From Deltaproteobacteria bacterium (GTDB taxonomy: Bacteria; JAEEML01): a DNA stretch of 64,000 nucleotides. Where the stretch lies: the NCBI GenBank assembly GCA_016283195.1, contig JAEEML010000135.1:10514-74513 (forward strand). Reading direction: 5' to 3'. Under the pieces are notes generated by a model. That model did no database searches, had not been told where the DNA came from, and saw only the letters and a list, made by a program, of their open reading frames with translations. Positions 8,952-18,062 of this stretch are shown piece by piece (position 1 is the first letter of the stretch; each line of letters starts with the position of its first letter). The position numbers and the translations under genes were made by a program.

Positions 8952-9593
8952 TTAGGCTAAAAGTCGCTCTATGGCTTTGAGACAGGCAGCTGTTACCTCT
9001 TCCACACTTTGGGCGGCATTGATGACGATAGCCCCAGGATCGGCGGCATAGAGCTTTTCATAACGGGAGGCTACATCGGCCAGAAGCGCCTCTTCTTCAA
9101 AGCGTTCTTGGGGCGCGCCGCGCTTTTCCCGGCGGGCGGCTGCAAGAGCCACAGGGAGAGAAAAATAGAGTGTTAAATCCGGCTTTTTCGCCCGACTGTT
9201 TAGCTCTTTTACCCAGTCCTCACCGCAAAGGGCGCCTTGATAAACCAGCGAAGAGCCATAGTATCTGTCGGTTATGACTATTTTTCCCGCTTTTATGGCT
9301 GGCTCTATTTCGGCCGAAAGATGGTGCAAACGGTCGGCGGCAAAGAGCAGGGCTATGGCGGGATCATTTAAAGTAACTAAATGATTTTTATCATCTTTTA
9401 AGGATGAAGTCAAAGCACTGCGGATAATTTTACCAATGAAGTTGTCCGAAGGCTCACGCGTTAGATGAACCTCGCGGCCGCTGGCCGTAAGCGCCTTTTT
9501 GAGGCGCTCTAGCTGAGTAGTGGTGCCGGCACCGTCAATGCCCTCAAGAGCTACCAAAAGCCCCTTATTTGCGGGAAAATCAGCCGGCGCCAT
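8952..9593 (-). CDS. tmk: Thymidylate kinase
   Basis: 213 residues, a typical length. It phosphorylates dTMP to dTDP in the cytoplasm. The P-loop is visible as EGIDGAGTTTQ near the N-terminus, followed by the DR-type dTMP-binding motif TREPSD and the VITDRYYGSSLVYQG block (DRY signature). The lid region RREKRGAPQERFE contains several basic residues. The start overlaps the end of pgsA by 14 bases, and the C-terminus runs into nnrE/D, so it belongs to the same long minus-strand transcript. Confidence 0.93.
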   Translation of the reverse strand: MAPADFPANKGLLVALEGIDGAGTTTQLERLKKALTASGREVHLTREPSDNFIGKIIRSALTSSLKDDKNHLVTLNDPAIALLFAADRLHHLSAEIEPAIKAGKIVITDRYYGSSLVYQGALCGEDWVKELNSRAKKPDLTLYFSLPVALAAARREKRGAPQERFEEEALLADVASRYEKLYAADPGAIVINAAQSVEEVTAACLKAIERLLA

Positions 9594-10368
9594 TTAAAGC
9601 CCCTTCGTTATTGCTCTCAGCTACTGTTTTTTGTTTCGCCGTGAGGGCTTTTACAACGCGGTAAGTATATTCAAGAGCCGAGGTAATGCAGAAAAAGAGC
9701 GAGATATAAGTTAAAACGAGGCCCAAAACATGAAAACTCACAGGCAGCTTAAAGACAAAGAAATCAACAACATAAGTATGATGCACCAAAAGGGCGGCCA
9801 TACCTGTTAAGGCAAACATGGTTTTTAATTTTCCGCCGCGGCTGGCGGCAATAATCATCCCTTCGCCGGCGGCAACCGTGCGCAGGCCGGTAATAAAGAG
9901 CTCACGTATAAGGACGATCAGCACCAGCCACATGGGCACCATGTGCCGGGGAATGAGTGCCACCAGGATGGTGAGGTAAACCAATTTATCGGCGAGAGGG
10001 TCCAAAAATTTTCCCATATTGGAAACTACAGCCATTCTTCTGGCCAAAAAGCCATCTAATATATCGGTGACACTAGAGAGGCAAAAAATGGCGCAGGCGA
10101 GGATGGCTGTTTGGCGGTTGTAAATGCCCGGGAGCAGCATAATTAAAATAAGCGGCACGGAGAGCATGCGCGAAATAGTAAGAATATTGGGCAGATCAAA
10201 GTATTTTCTAAGAGCAAAGCTCACGCCGACAATGAGGAAGAAGTAGCCGGGCAGCAAAAAACAGAGAATATAATTGAATTGCGGATTGATAAAAGACCAA
10301 ATACCGCCGCCGCCCATGACGATAACGCCCAGAGCCATAAAGAAATAAGTAATAACTTTCCAGAACAT
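9580..10368 (-). CDS. pgsA: CDP-diacylglycerol--glycerol-3-phosphate 3-phosphatidyltransferase
   Basis: 262 residues. This integral membrane enzyme makes phosphatidylglycerol phosphate. The CDP-alcohol phosphotransferase signature DGX2ARX8GX3DX3D is complete as DGFLARRMAVVSNMGKFLDP plus LADK. There are about six transmembrane segments, including an extra pair at the N-terminus (about 5-60) beyond the usual 180-residue PgsA core, and a polar C-terminal tail. PgsA is preferred to phosphatidylserine synthase because of the NILTISRML and FITGLRTVAA blocks. The ATG at 10368 has GGGAGG upstream. Confidence 0.88.
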   Translation of the reverse strand: MFWKVITYFFMALGVIVMGGGGIWSFINPQFNYILCFLLPGYFFLIVGVSFALRKYFDLPNILTISRMLSVPLILIMLLPGIYNRQTAILACAIFCLSSVTDILDGFLARRMAVVSNMGKFLDPLADKLVYLTILVALIPRHMVPMWLVLIVLIRELFITGLRTVAAGEGMIIAASRGGKLKTMFALTGMAALLVHHTYVVDFFVFKLPVSFHVLGLVLTYISLFFCITSALEYTYRVVKALTAKQKTVAESNNEGALNGAG

Positions 10369-10414
10369 CAGCCGCCTCCCAGCGGAACGGTAGAGATTAA
10401 ATCAGCAGTAATTA

Positions 10415-12079
10415 TTAATTGCTATTGCTACAGGCATGAACGCCGATTGGCGATTTGGGGTCGCTGTCGGTACCGTGGGCCACCAGAGCAAAGTGGTAAG
10501 GAAATGGGATACCTTCCTCTTGCTTTGAATCAAGTTTAAATACTAAATAGCACTCTTCATCTTTTTTGAAATCTTTAATGGCATTTTTGATTTGGTAAAC
10601 AGTAGTCATTGTCGGGGAATCGATAATGCCGGTATCTTTATCCAGTTTGGCATTGCCGGTGCAGCCTTCGAGGGCGATTTTGCAATTGGCGCCGCTGTCC
10701 GCGACTTGGGTATCGAAGGTAAAAGTAACAAAGATATCAACGGTATTGGTGGTAATACCTTCACTCGCGTTGATGCCGAATTTTATTTTGTAATAATCTG
10801 TGCCCATGGGGCCGCCGAGTTCTTCGCAGTAGCCGCTGTCATCGCAGTTATGAGTCTTATCTTTGGGCAAATATTTATTGCACCGCTTAGTAGAGCCGCT
10901 TTTGTTGATTACGCCCAGATTGTCGGCTTTTTCCGGGGTATTGTTGAGTACCTCTTCGCCGCCTATTTTTATAGTGTCATCGCGCACTTCGCAGCCGTTA
11001 TTCTTTTCGTTAAAGTGGCTATAATGGAGCGGATCGCTGCTGGACATATTAAGCCCCTGATTCAAGTAGCCATCCACATCAAAATAAGGAAATTCACAAG
11101 TGGCTTTGCCGCATTTATTCTGGGTGACAATGCCGCTATCGGCTTTGTTACAGGTGGGAATAGCATGTTTGTTGCCACCCTCGGCATCCATGCCCGGCGG
11201 GCAGTGGTCGCTGCAGGATGAGCAGTAGTTGCCGGTGCCGTAGAGGTCTTCATCGCGCGAGCCGTCGCAGTCATCGTCAATGCCGTCGCAATAAATTTCT
11301 TTTTTAGGCAGAGTGAGTGCTGTAAAGCCGTGGTTGTCCGGCAGTTCGCAGGCCCCGAAAGAGCCGTTGCGGCAGATTTCCTGGCCGTTGGCACATTCCG
11401 GCAAGGGATTGGTTAAGTTGTTGATATTTATATCACATGGGCGGCTTAAAGGCAGGCCAGTAATATCTTCGTCGTATTCGCCGTCGCAATCGTTATCTTT
11501 GCCGTCGCAAACTTCTTCGCTGGCATCCGGGGCGTCGCAGCCAAACCATTTGCTGCCATCGCAAGTTTCAATGCCGTCACAAGTGCCAATGGTGTTGGTT
11601 TTGAAACAAGTGCGCTGATTGCCGTTCTTTTTGGCATCGCAAGCGCAGGAACCGGTAGTGGGTGTGCAGAATTTACCAACTTCTTTGCCGTTTATGGATT
11701 GGGCTTTACATTCATAGCCCTTAGCGCAGCTGCCGGTAAAGGAACAATCGCTGAGGCAGAATTTTTGTGAACCGTCGGGCATACAAATATCGCCGGGCAG
11801 ACAGTCGTCGTTGGTCTCGCAAACGCCGCACATCTTGGAGCTATTGGCTACACAAATACCGCTTGAGGATGGGTTATCGGGGATAGCGTGTTTACAAACA
11901 AGGCCGCTTGAACAGTTGTTGCGCTTGCAAGAGGCGGCACATTGTTTTACTTTGTTGATGCGCACACAATAGCCGCTGTCGCACTCTTCGTTTTTGGTAC
12001 AGGGATCGCCGGCATTGCTGCAGGCTGCCACATTTAAAGTAAGTAGCAGAGCGGCTAATTTTAAACTTGCGTTTTTCAT
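10415..12079 (-). CDS. Cys-rich lipoprotein with MopE-type acidic metal-binding motifs
   Basis: 554 residues from the ATG at 12079, which has GGAGG eight bases upstream; the TTG at 12094 is not needed. The signal peptide ends in the lipobox VAAC, so the mature protein is a lipoprotein. The first half is a series of short disulphide-type units (CTKNEECDSGYC, CETNDDCLPGDIC). Then come two MopE-like motifs, CDGKDNDCDGEYDED and CDGIDDDCDGSRDED, whose Asp clusters are a putative calcium-binding signature common in Myxococcota. The C-terminal half (about 330-554) has few cysteines and looks like a beta-rich domain. The protein likely sits at the outer membrane. Function unknown. It lies between the SspB-like gene (33 bases) and pgsA. 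Confidence 0.82.
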   Translation of the reverse strand: MKNASLKLAALLLTLNVAACSNAGDPCTKNEECDSGYCVRINKVKQCAASCKRNNCSSGLVCKHAIPDNPSSSGICVANSSKMCGVCETNDDCLPGDICMPDGSQKFCLSDCSFTGSCAKGYECKAQSINGKEVGKFCTPTTGSCACDAKKNGNQRTCFKTNTIGTCDGIETCDGSKWFGCDAPDASEEVCDGKDNDCDGEYDEDITGLPLSRPCDININNLTNPLPECANGQEICRNGSFGACELPDNHGFTALTLPKKEIYCDGIDDDCDGSRDEDLYGTGNYCSSCSDHCPPGMDAEGGNKHAIPTCNKADSGIVTQNKCGKATCEFPYFDVDGYLNQGLNMSSSDPLHYSHFNEKNNGCEVRDDTIKIGGEEVLNNTPEKADNLGVINKSGSTKRCNKYLPKDKTHNCDDSGYCEELGGPMGTDYYKIKFGINASEGITTNTVDIFVTFTFDTQVADSGANCKIALEGCTGNAKLDKDTGIIDSPTMTTVYQIKNAIKDFKKDEECYLVFKLDSKQEEGIPFPYHFALVAHGTDSDPKSPIGVHACSNSN

Positions 12080-12111
12080 GTACAGAACCTCCAACTATTT
12101 AAAGTTATTAG

Positions 12112-12747
12112 CTATTCTTCTTTCCCGCCTGATAATACACGCCATTTGGGACGTTTGCCAGGTTTTCCGGAGCTCTTCTTGGCAGCGGCATTTTCGCTTG
12201 TGCTCTTTGGTGATACTGCCCCGCCGCTTATTACTTTTAGTTTTCTTTTCTTTTCTTCTTTGGGCCGGCCGGCCGGCGCGGCTACCGGAGCGAATTCATC
12301 TTTTTGCGCCAGTTTTTGCATGGCTTCCAATTGCCGGAGTAAATTCTCTGGCATATTTTCCGGGTAAAAACTTAATTGCCCGGAAACGGCAGATTGGCAT
12401 ATATATATGGAATTATAAGGTAAAACGCAGCGATAAGATTTGTCGCCAAAGGTCAAAGTGGCCTCGGCGGCCTTATTGGTTAAAGTTAAATCGGCTCTAG
12501 CAAAGCGATAACTTAAATTGATGAGCAAGTGTTCATCGCCTTTTAGCTCCGGCGGCACGTCAACTTCCGGCAGAGTGGCGTTTAAGTGAACGGTAACCAG
12601 CCCTAAATCAAGCATTTTCTTGAGCTGCGCCGCTACCAGGGAATTGCGCTTTTCCTGCTCACGCGCCGCAGGCCGGCGGCCGGTTTTGGGGGAGGTGGCG
12701 CGGCCTTTTGGGCTATCCCCGCGTTTTTCCTCCTGATCTTTCCGCAT
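12112..12747 (-). CDS. SspB-like ClpXP adaptor (stringent starvation protein B family)
   Basis: 211 residues. The central part (about 35-150) looks like the alpha/deltaproteobacterial SspB fold: VHLNATLPEVDVPPELKG, then LLINLSYRF, then ATLTFGDKSYRCVLPYNSIY. SspB proteins bind ssrA-tagged or other substrates and deliver them to ClpXP. The C-terminal tail (about 165-211) is rich in Lys, Ser and Ala with GRPKEEKKRKLKVISGG and a similar WRVLSGG ending. SspB proteins carry a short ClpX-binding tail, and the repeated hydrophobic-SGG element could play that part; this is inference. It is the first gene of the minus-strand run and has a good sigma70-type promoter at 12802-12830. Confidence 0.68.
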   Translation of the reverse strand: MRKDQEEKRGDSPKGRATSPKTGRRPAAREQEKRNSLVAAQLKKMLDLGLVTVHLNATLPEVDVPPELKGDEHLLINLSYRFARADLTLTNKAAEATLTFGDKSYRCVLPYNSIYICQSAVSGQLSFYPENMPENLLRQLEAMQKLAQKDEFAPVAAPAGRPKEEKKRKLKVISGGAVSPKSTSENAAAKKSSGKPGKRPKWRVLSGGKEE

Positions 12748-12801
12748 TGTTACCCCTTCTTTGGCAGTTGTTTACGGCTTAAAAACCGTAAAACAAAGCA
12801 T

Positions 12802-12830
12802 ATAATATATTTTTATACCAACTTGCTCAA
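12802..12830 (-). promoter_or_regulatory. Sigma70-type promoter for the sspB-like operon
   Basis: Read on the minus strand: -35 TTGAGC (12830-12825), 17-base spacer, -10 TATTAT (12807-12802). It lies about 55 bases upstream of the SspB-like start. Its -35 box overlaps the -35 of the divergent subtilase promoter. Confidence 0.6.
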
Positions 12831-12850
12831 AGATACTATAAAAATATATA
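12823..12850 (+). promoter_or_regulatory. Putative sigma70-type promoter for the subtilase gene
   Basis: -35 TTGCTC (12823-12828), 16-base spacer, -10 TATATA (12845-12850), ending 21 bases before the GGAGGAGA ribosome site of the subtilase. The local sequence is very AT-rich, so the -10 call is less certain than that of the opposing promoter. Confidence 0.45.
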
Positions 12851-12883
12851 AGCCGCTTGCGAAATAAAGCGGAGGAGATTTTT

Positions 12884-15628
12884 ATGTGCGTGTTTTCTAA
12901 AAAAATTAGCCTTTTAGCTTTTGGCTTTCTTTTCTTTTTTACTTTTGACCTTGAAGCTGCCGTTTTGAGCCCGGAGCTGGAAAAGGCTTTTGCGGCCGGG
13001 CCCTTGCAACGGGTTATTGTCAGCCTTAAAGATGAGTTTTATTCGCCGGTTAAAAGTGAGAAAAAGCTAACTTACAAAGAGCGCGTTGCCCGCAGGAAGC
13101 AAATGCGGGCGGCCTATAAAAAAGAAAAAGATGAGCTAAAGGCTGCCATGAAGAGTAAGGGCGAGGAGCTTAAAATTATCCATGAATATTCCATACTCCC
13201 CATGATGGCTCTTAATGTGACAAGAGCCCAGGCGCTGCTTTTGCTTGATAATCCGCTGGTGGAGCAAATAGAGGCGGATAAAAAAGCTGCGCCGGCTATC
13301 AGTGAGGCGGCTGATTTTGTCGGGGTGGCCGATTATCAGCAATATACCCACGGCGGGGCGGGCACGGCCATTGCCATATTGGATACCCCGGTGCAATATT
13401 GGAATAAAGATTACTTTCCGGGATGCTTTGAAAAAGGCAAATTTGTTCCCGATAGCACATCGACTAAATGCCCGATAAAAAAGTGGATTAATGTTGTTGA
13501 CGGAACTGATGTCGAGGAACTTGCCGCTAAATCGGATCATGGCTCAATTGTGGCGGCAACAGTTAATGCCATAGCTCCGGAAGCTCAAATAATTGCCATT
13601 AATGTCTTTCACTGGGATAGTACAGCAGGTAAAACCGGTGCTCCCATGAGTTATAACAGCGATCAGATTGCCGGGTTAAACTATGTTCTCGATAACCTGG
13701 AAGCCGGGCACGATTTAGCCGCTTATAATATTATGGCTGTTAATATGTCGCTTTCTGGTAAAAGAACCGATAATCCTTCCACTCCCTGTAATGGGATTGC
13801 CACCAAAAAGCCCATTTGGAATCTTTATAATGATGATTATTATGTTGAAGGCCAAATGATTTTTCCCGGAATTGCCACTTTTATCGCTGCCGGCAATGAC
13901 GGCCTTGCTAACAGCGTCGGCGAGCCGAGTTGCGTTTCGGCGGCTTTTACCGTGGGCGCTCAATTTTATCGCAGCGGTGGTGATACCTACTCGTGCACAC
14001 TGGAAAATGGTACAAATTATAAACAACATGGCGAGCCGGGCGATATTGCCTGCTTCTCTAACCGTAACGGCCTAGTGGATATTGTGGCGCCGGGTGTAAA
14101 TATTCTCTATGCTAAGGGCACAGACTCAGAAGGCGCTCATAGCGGCACCTCTTTTGCCTCGCCTTTAGCTGCCGCTTCTTATCTCCTTTATCAAGCGGCT
14201 TATCACGAAGAGCGTGGTATTTATGATGATATCATCTGGGCAGAACAGCTCTTTAAAACTATGTCTCAGCCTATATATTCTTTTGGCAGCTATTATTCGC
14301 AATTTAATTTAAAAAATGAGCTTACTCCGCATTGGAGTGCCGGTTTTCCTTTGAGCCCCCGCTATGCTGTCGGTATTGATGAAGACACCGCTGAAGAATC
14401 GAGAAACCGCATTTATAAAGATAGAACCCTGGTGCGCACCGTAACTATTACCGAGGCCAATGCCGATCAGCTGATGCTATCAAGCAAAGTCGGCGGCATG
14501 TATTTGAGTGTCGATTTAGTGGTGCCGCATCTAAAAAATATAACTATTTCCATAACTTCTCCGGATGGAACATTTGTTAGATTTCCTCTGCCGGATACCA
14601 CTACCGCCAATTTTAACGGCATTATAGGCCGCACAATTTTGCCTGGGGCTCTGCAATCTTTTAACGGTAAAAAGGTTCACGGTACTTGGAATATAGAATT
14701 TCATAATAATTCCGATGAAGTAGCCTATTTAATGATGGCCAGCTTGCTCTTTGTGAATGATGGCTGCCAGCCGGCCTGCGATATGTTTAGCTGCGGTGAT
14801 AACCTCTGCGGCGGTATTTGCGGAGTTAGCAGCTGTGATGATGACGTCTATTGCAACGGCGCTGAACACTGCCGCTACGGCTCCTGTCACAGCGGCAATA
14901 TTTCCGAAGTTGATCCAAATTGCGAAGACGGCGACGAGCTTCCTTGTACCAGCTACTGCAATGAAGGCCTTAGAAAGTGCGATGTTGCCGGCGGCAAAAA
15001 AACACTTAAAGGCTACTGCCTGATTGATAATACTTGTTACAAAGAGGGCGAGCGCAAGCCGGATAACGCCTGTCAGAGCTGCCAGTCAACCATCAGCCAA
15101 ACCACCTTTATAGTGGATAAATATGCCACCACCTGTGAAAACGGCGACCTTTGCACCATGGATGATTATTGTAATACGGGAGTATGTATGCCCGGCGTAA
15201 GCCGTGATTGCGATGATGATAACATTTGTACCGAAGACAGTTGTGACAGCAAACTCGGTTGTGTGCATATAAATTTGGACACCACCTGCGATGATGGCAA
15301 TGCCTGCACTTTAGGTGAGCGCTGCATAGATGGCAAATGCAGCGGCGGCGACCGCATTTTTTGTGATGATAATAACATTTGTACCAACGATAGCTGCGAT
15401 CCAGAAAGCGGCAAATGCCTCTTTGTAAATAATGAATTGCCTTGTGATGACGGCAATGCCGAAACAGTGGGTGATAAATGCTATAAAGGCGCCTGTGTGC
15501 CGGGCAAGAAAAAGAGCGGCTGCTCCTGCCGGGGCGGCGACGACCCGTCGGCTATATTTGGCGCCTTTACGGTGCTATTTTTGCTGGCTCTATTTATGCG
15601 GCGCAAAGGTGAGATTAGCGCAAAGTAA
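12884..15628 (+). CDS. Secreted subtilisin-like serine protease with P-domain-like region, Cys-rich modules and MYXO-CTERM-like tail
   Basis: 914 residues from the ATG at 12884 (GGAGGAGA 6 bases upstream). In order: signal peptide (about 1-25), an I9-like propeptide rich in Lys/Arg (about 30-130), a peptidase S8 domain with Asp167 (AILDTP), His219 (SDHGS) and Ser423 (HSGTSFASP), a proprotein-convertase P-like beta domain (about 500-620, containing ITSPDGT and HGTWNIEF), a long Cys-rich region of EGF-like or disulphide repeats (CDDNICTEDSC, CDDGNACTLGERC), and a C-terminal GCSC, hydrophobic helix, RRK triad. That last arrangement matches the MYXO-CTERM sorting signal that anchors or releases surface proteins. 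The final 14 bases overlap the 3' end of mutS2 on the other strand. Confidence 0.88.
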   Translation: MCVFSKKISLLAFGFLFFFTFDLEAAVLSPELEKAFAAGPLQRVIVSLKDEFYSPVKSEKKLTYKERVARRKQMRAAYKKEKDELKAAMKSKGEELKIIHEYSILPMMALNVTRAQALLLLDNPLVEQIEADKKAAPAISEAADFVGVADYQQYTHGGAGTAIAILDTPVQYWNKDYFPGCFEKGKFVPDSTSTKCPIKKWINVVDGTDVEELAAKSDHGSIVAATVNAIAPEAQIIAINVFHWDSTAGKTGAPMSYNSDQIAGLNYVLDNLEAGHDLAAYNIMAVNMSLSGKRTDNPSTPCNGIATKKPIWNLYNDDYYVEGQMIFPGIATFIAAGNDGLANSVGEPSCVSAAFTVGAQFYRSGGDTYSCTLENGTNYKQHGEPGDIACFSNRNGLVDIVAPGVNILYAKGTDSEGAHSGTSFASPLAAASYLLYQAAYHEERGIYDDIIWAEQLFKTMSQPIYSFGSYYSQFNLKNELTPHWSAGFPLSPRYAVGIDEDTAEESRNRIYKDRTLVRTVTITEANADQLMLSSKVGGMYLSVDLVVPHLKNITISITSPDGTFVRFPLPDTTTANFNGIIGRTILPGALQSFNGKKVHGTWNIEFHNNSDEVAYLMMASLLFVNDGCQPACDMFSCGDNLCGGICGVSSCDDDVYCNGAEHCRYGSCHSGNISEVDPNCEDGDELPCTSYCNEGLRKCDVAGGKKTLKGYCLIDNTCYKEGERKPDNACQSCQSTISQTTFIVDKYATTCENGDLCTMDDYCNTGVCMPGVSRDCDDDNICTEDSCDSKLGCVHINLDTTCDDGNACTLGERCIDGKCSGGDRIFCDDNNICTNDSCDPESGKCLFVNNELPCDDGNAETVGDKCYKGACVPGKKKSGCSCRGGDDPSAIFGAFTVLFLLALFMRRKGEISAK

Positions 15629-18014
15629 CTACCGTTACGCCGTCGCCGCCTTCGGCACTTTCTCCGCTCCTAAAACTGCTAACATAAGGGGATATTTTTA
15701 AAGCCGAGCGAATGGCTTCTTTGACGGCGCCGGTGCCGTGGCCGTGGACAATTACCACTTCGTTTAAGCCGTCGTCATAGTGTGAATCGAGAAAATGCTC
15801 GCACTCGCTTAAAGCATCGTCCACTCTGAGGCCGCGCAGATCGAGGCGCATACCGGCCCGCTCGGCTCTGGTGATTTTGGGAATACTGAATTTTACATGG
15901 TCGTCTTTGGCGCTTTTAGCCTGGCCTTTGGGCGCGGCTTTATAAGGGCGCAGGCGCTTTAGAGCATAATTGGCTCTAAGACTATCTTTTCTTAAAGCGG
16001 CTTCCCCCTTTCTTTCATCAATAGATTCGATGATAAAGGGCACTTGGCCCATGTTATTCACCAAAACCTTTTCGCCAACTTTGAAAATATAATTCTCCGG
16101 CAGCTCCTCTTCTTCCTTTTGCTGGCCGTTTTGTAAGAGCATGAGATCCATCCTGGCTTTTTGCACGCGGCGCATTTTTTCCTTTGGCGTTCCGGTTTCA
16201 TCTTGCAGCGCGGCGATAGTGCGCGAGATTTTCTCTTTAACTTCGGCTATTTCTTTTCCCAGTTCGGCGCGCACCAGTTTTTCCAAATGGGCGCGCTCAC
16301 TCTCCAGCTCCCGGCTCTTTTCGGCGAGGCGCGCCCGCTCGTCCATGAGCTTATCTTTAAGAGCGTTAGTCTCTTTGGTGAGCTCGGAAAGGCGGACATC
16401 GCGCTGATTAAGGCGTGAGAGCACCACCTCCAGCTGGCCATGCTCCGGGCCGGCAAGCTCTCTGGCCCGCTCAATTATGCGGCTATCAACGCCCACAGCC
16501 GCCGCGACAGCCAAGGGGTTTGAGCTGCCGCTGCCGCCCATAAACAGCTGATAAGTGGGGCGGCCGTTTTCCTGGTCAAACCCCATGGCAATATTGAAAA
16601 AGCGCTTATCTTCCTCGGCCACCATTTTTAAGGTGGTGTAGTGGGTGGTAACCAGCACCAGCGCTCCCCGGGCGATAAAGGCCTCAATGATGGCGCGGGC
16701 CAGAGCGGCGCCCTGCACCGGCTCGGTATCGGCCAAAAGTTCATCTAGGAGCACCAGAGTTTGGGCATCCGGCCCGGCTAATTGCTCCAAAGCGCTCTTT
16801 AAGCTGCTGATATGCGCCGAAAAGGTGGATTGCCCGGTGGCTATATCCTGTTCATCGCCGATACTCACCTGAGCATCAGCAAAAAGGGGCATTTTTGAGC
16901 CGTCGGCCACAGTATAGGGCAGGCCGGCGGCCTGGCAGAGCGCAGCCAGGCCAAAACTCTTTAATAACACCGACTTACCGCCGGCATTGGGCCCGGTGAC
17001 CATGAGAGCCTTTTGCTCTGATGTTAATTTTAAATCATTAGCCACCACTTTTATGCCTTTATCGAGCAAGAGCGGGTGGCGGATGCGCCGCAGATAAATG
17101 GGTGTCTCCTTAGGCACAATTTCCATAAAAGAACATTCATATTGGGCAAAATAATTGGCGGCCGCTAAAAGAGCATCCAAAGCGGCCGCCAGAGTTAGCG
17201 CCCGGGCAATAGCCGCGCCGTAATGAGCCGCCTCTTGTGAGAGCATGGAGAGGAGGCGCTCTTCTTCTTCTTTTATCTCACCGGCAAGAGCCACCAGTTG
17301 ATTGCCGTACTGCACCACGGCTTCAGGCTCTATATAGGCCGTTTTCTTGGTGTTTGAGAGATCGTGCAAAATGCCGCCCACTTGGCTTCTCATCTCGCTT
17401 TTTACCGGCAAAACATAGCGCCCGGAGCGGATGGTATAAAAGGTGTCACTAAGGAGCCCCTTTTGATTAAGATTATAAACCATCTCATCCAGAGTGTGCT
17501 CTACCCCGCGTGAAGCTTCGCGCTGCCGCCCTTTAAGGCGGGCCAAATCCGGGGAAGCACTTTCTTTGATAGTGCCGTCGGCAGCAATAACTGCGCCGAT
17601 AGCCGCATAGAGCGAGCGCATACTTTTAAGCTCTATGAGGCTCTCTTTTATGGCCGGAAAATTTTCGGGAAGATCATCGCGCCACTCGGCCAGAGCCGTT
17701 GATATATAGGCAATTTGGCTAATGGCTCTAAGGCTCTCCACATCCAGCACCGCGCCCCTTTTTAAAAGATCGAGCGCAGTGCTCACATCGCTAAATTCTG
17801 CGAGCGGCGGTAAAGCCAAAAGGCGATTCTTTAGCTCAAAAAGTTCGCCGATAATTTGCCGGCGTCGCCCGCGCTCTGCCCCGGAAATAGCCGGATTAAA
17901 GCTAAGCACGGCCTCTTTCCCCAGGGCGGAACGGCATTTATGAGCAATATGCTCAAGTAAAAGCGGCCAGGAGAGGGCTTTTAATGTATGAGCCGAAAAA
18001 GAAGAATTAATCAT
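15615..18014 (-). CDS. mutS2: Endonuclease MutS2
   Basis: 799 residues, the family's usual length. The central ATPase domain has Walker A GPNAGGKS (about residues 341-348) and Walker B-type LVLLDELLADTEP, followed by a TTHYTTLK switch. A long coiled coil (about 510-620, rich in Glu, Lys, Arg) precedes a C-terminal Smr nuclease domain with LDLRGLRVDDAL and VVIVHGHGTGAVKEAI. MutS2 lacks the mismatch-recognition domain of MutS; it acts against recombination intermediates and, in some bacteria, on collided ribosomes. All motifs are intact. The gene is convergent with the subtilase and overlaps it by 14 bases, leaving no room for a terminator between them. Confidence 0.93.
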   Translation of the reverse strand: MINSSFSAHTLKALSWPLLLEHIAHKCRSALGKEAVLSFNPAISGAERGRRRQIIGELFELKNRLLALPPLAEFSDVSTALDLLKRGAVLDVESLRAISQIAYISTALAEWRDDLPENFPAIKESLIELKSMRSLYAAIGAVIAADGTIKESASPDLARLKGRQREASRGVEHTLDEMVYNLNQKGLLSDTFYTIRSGRYVLPVKSEMRSQVGGILHDLSNTKKTAYIEPEAVVQYGNQLVALAGEIKEEEERLLSMLSQEAAHYGAAIARALTLAAALDALLAAANYFAQYECSFMEIVPKETPIYLRRIRHPLLLDKGIKVVANDLKLTSEQKALMVTGPNAGGKSVLLKSFGLAALCQAAGLPYTVADGSKMPLFADAQVSIGDEQDIATGQSTFSAHISSLKSALEQLAGPDAQTLVLLDELLADTEPVQGAALARAIIEAFIARGALVLVTTHYTTLKMVAEEDKRFFNIAMGFDQENGRPTYQLFMGGSGSSNPLAVAAAVGVDSRIIERARELAGPEHGQLEVVLSRLNQRDVRLSELTKETNALKDKLMDERARLAEKSRELESERAHLEKLVRAELGKEIAEVKEKISRTIAALQDETGTPKEKMRRVQKARMDLMLLQNGQQKEEEELPENYIFKVGEKVLVNNMGQVPFIIESIDERKGEAALRKDSLRANYALKRLRPYKAAPKGQAKSAKDDHVKFSIPKITRAERAGMRLDLRGLRVDDALSECEHFLDSHYDDGLNEVVIVHGHGTGAVKEAIRSALKISPYVSSFRSGESAEGGDGVTVVTLR

Positions 18015-18062
18015 TTTAGGAAACCTTTGGAAAATTAGCGGGGAGAGAAGCAGAAGCAGCTA

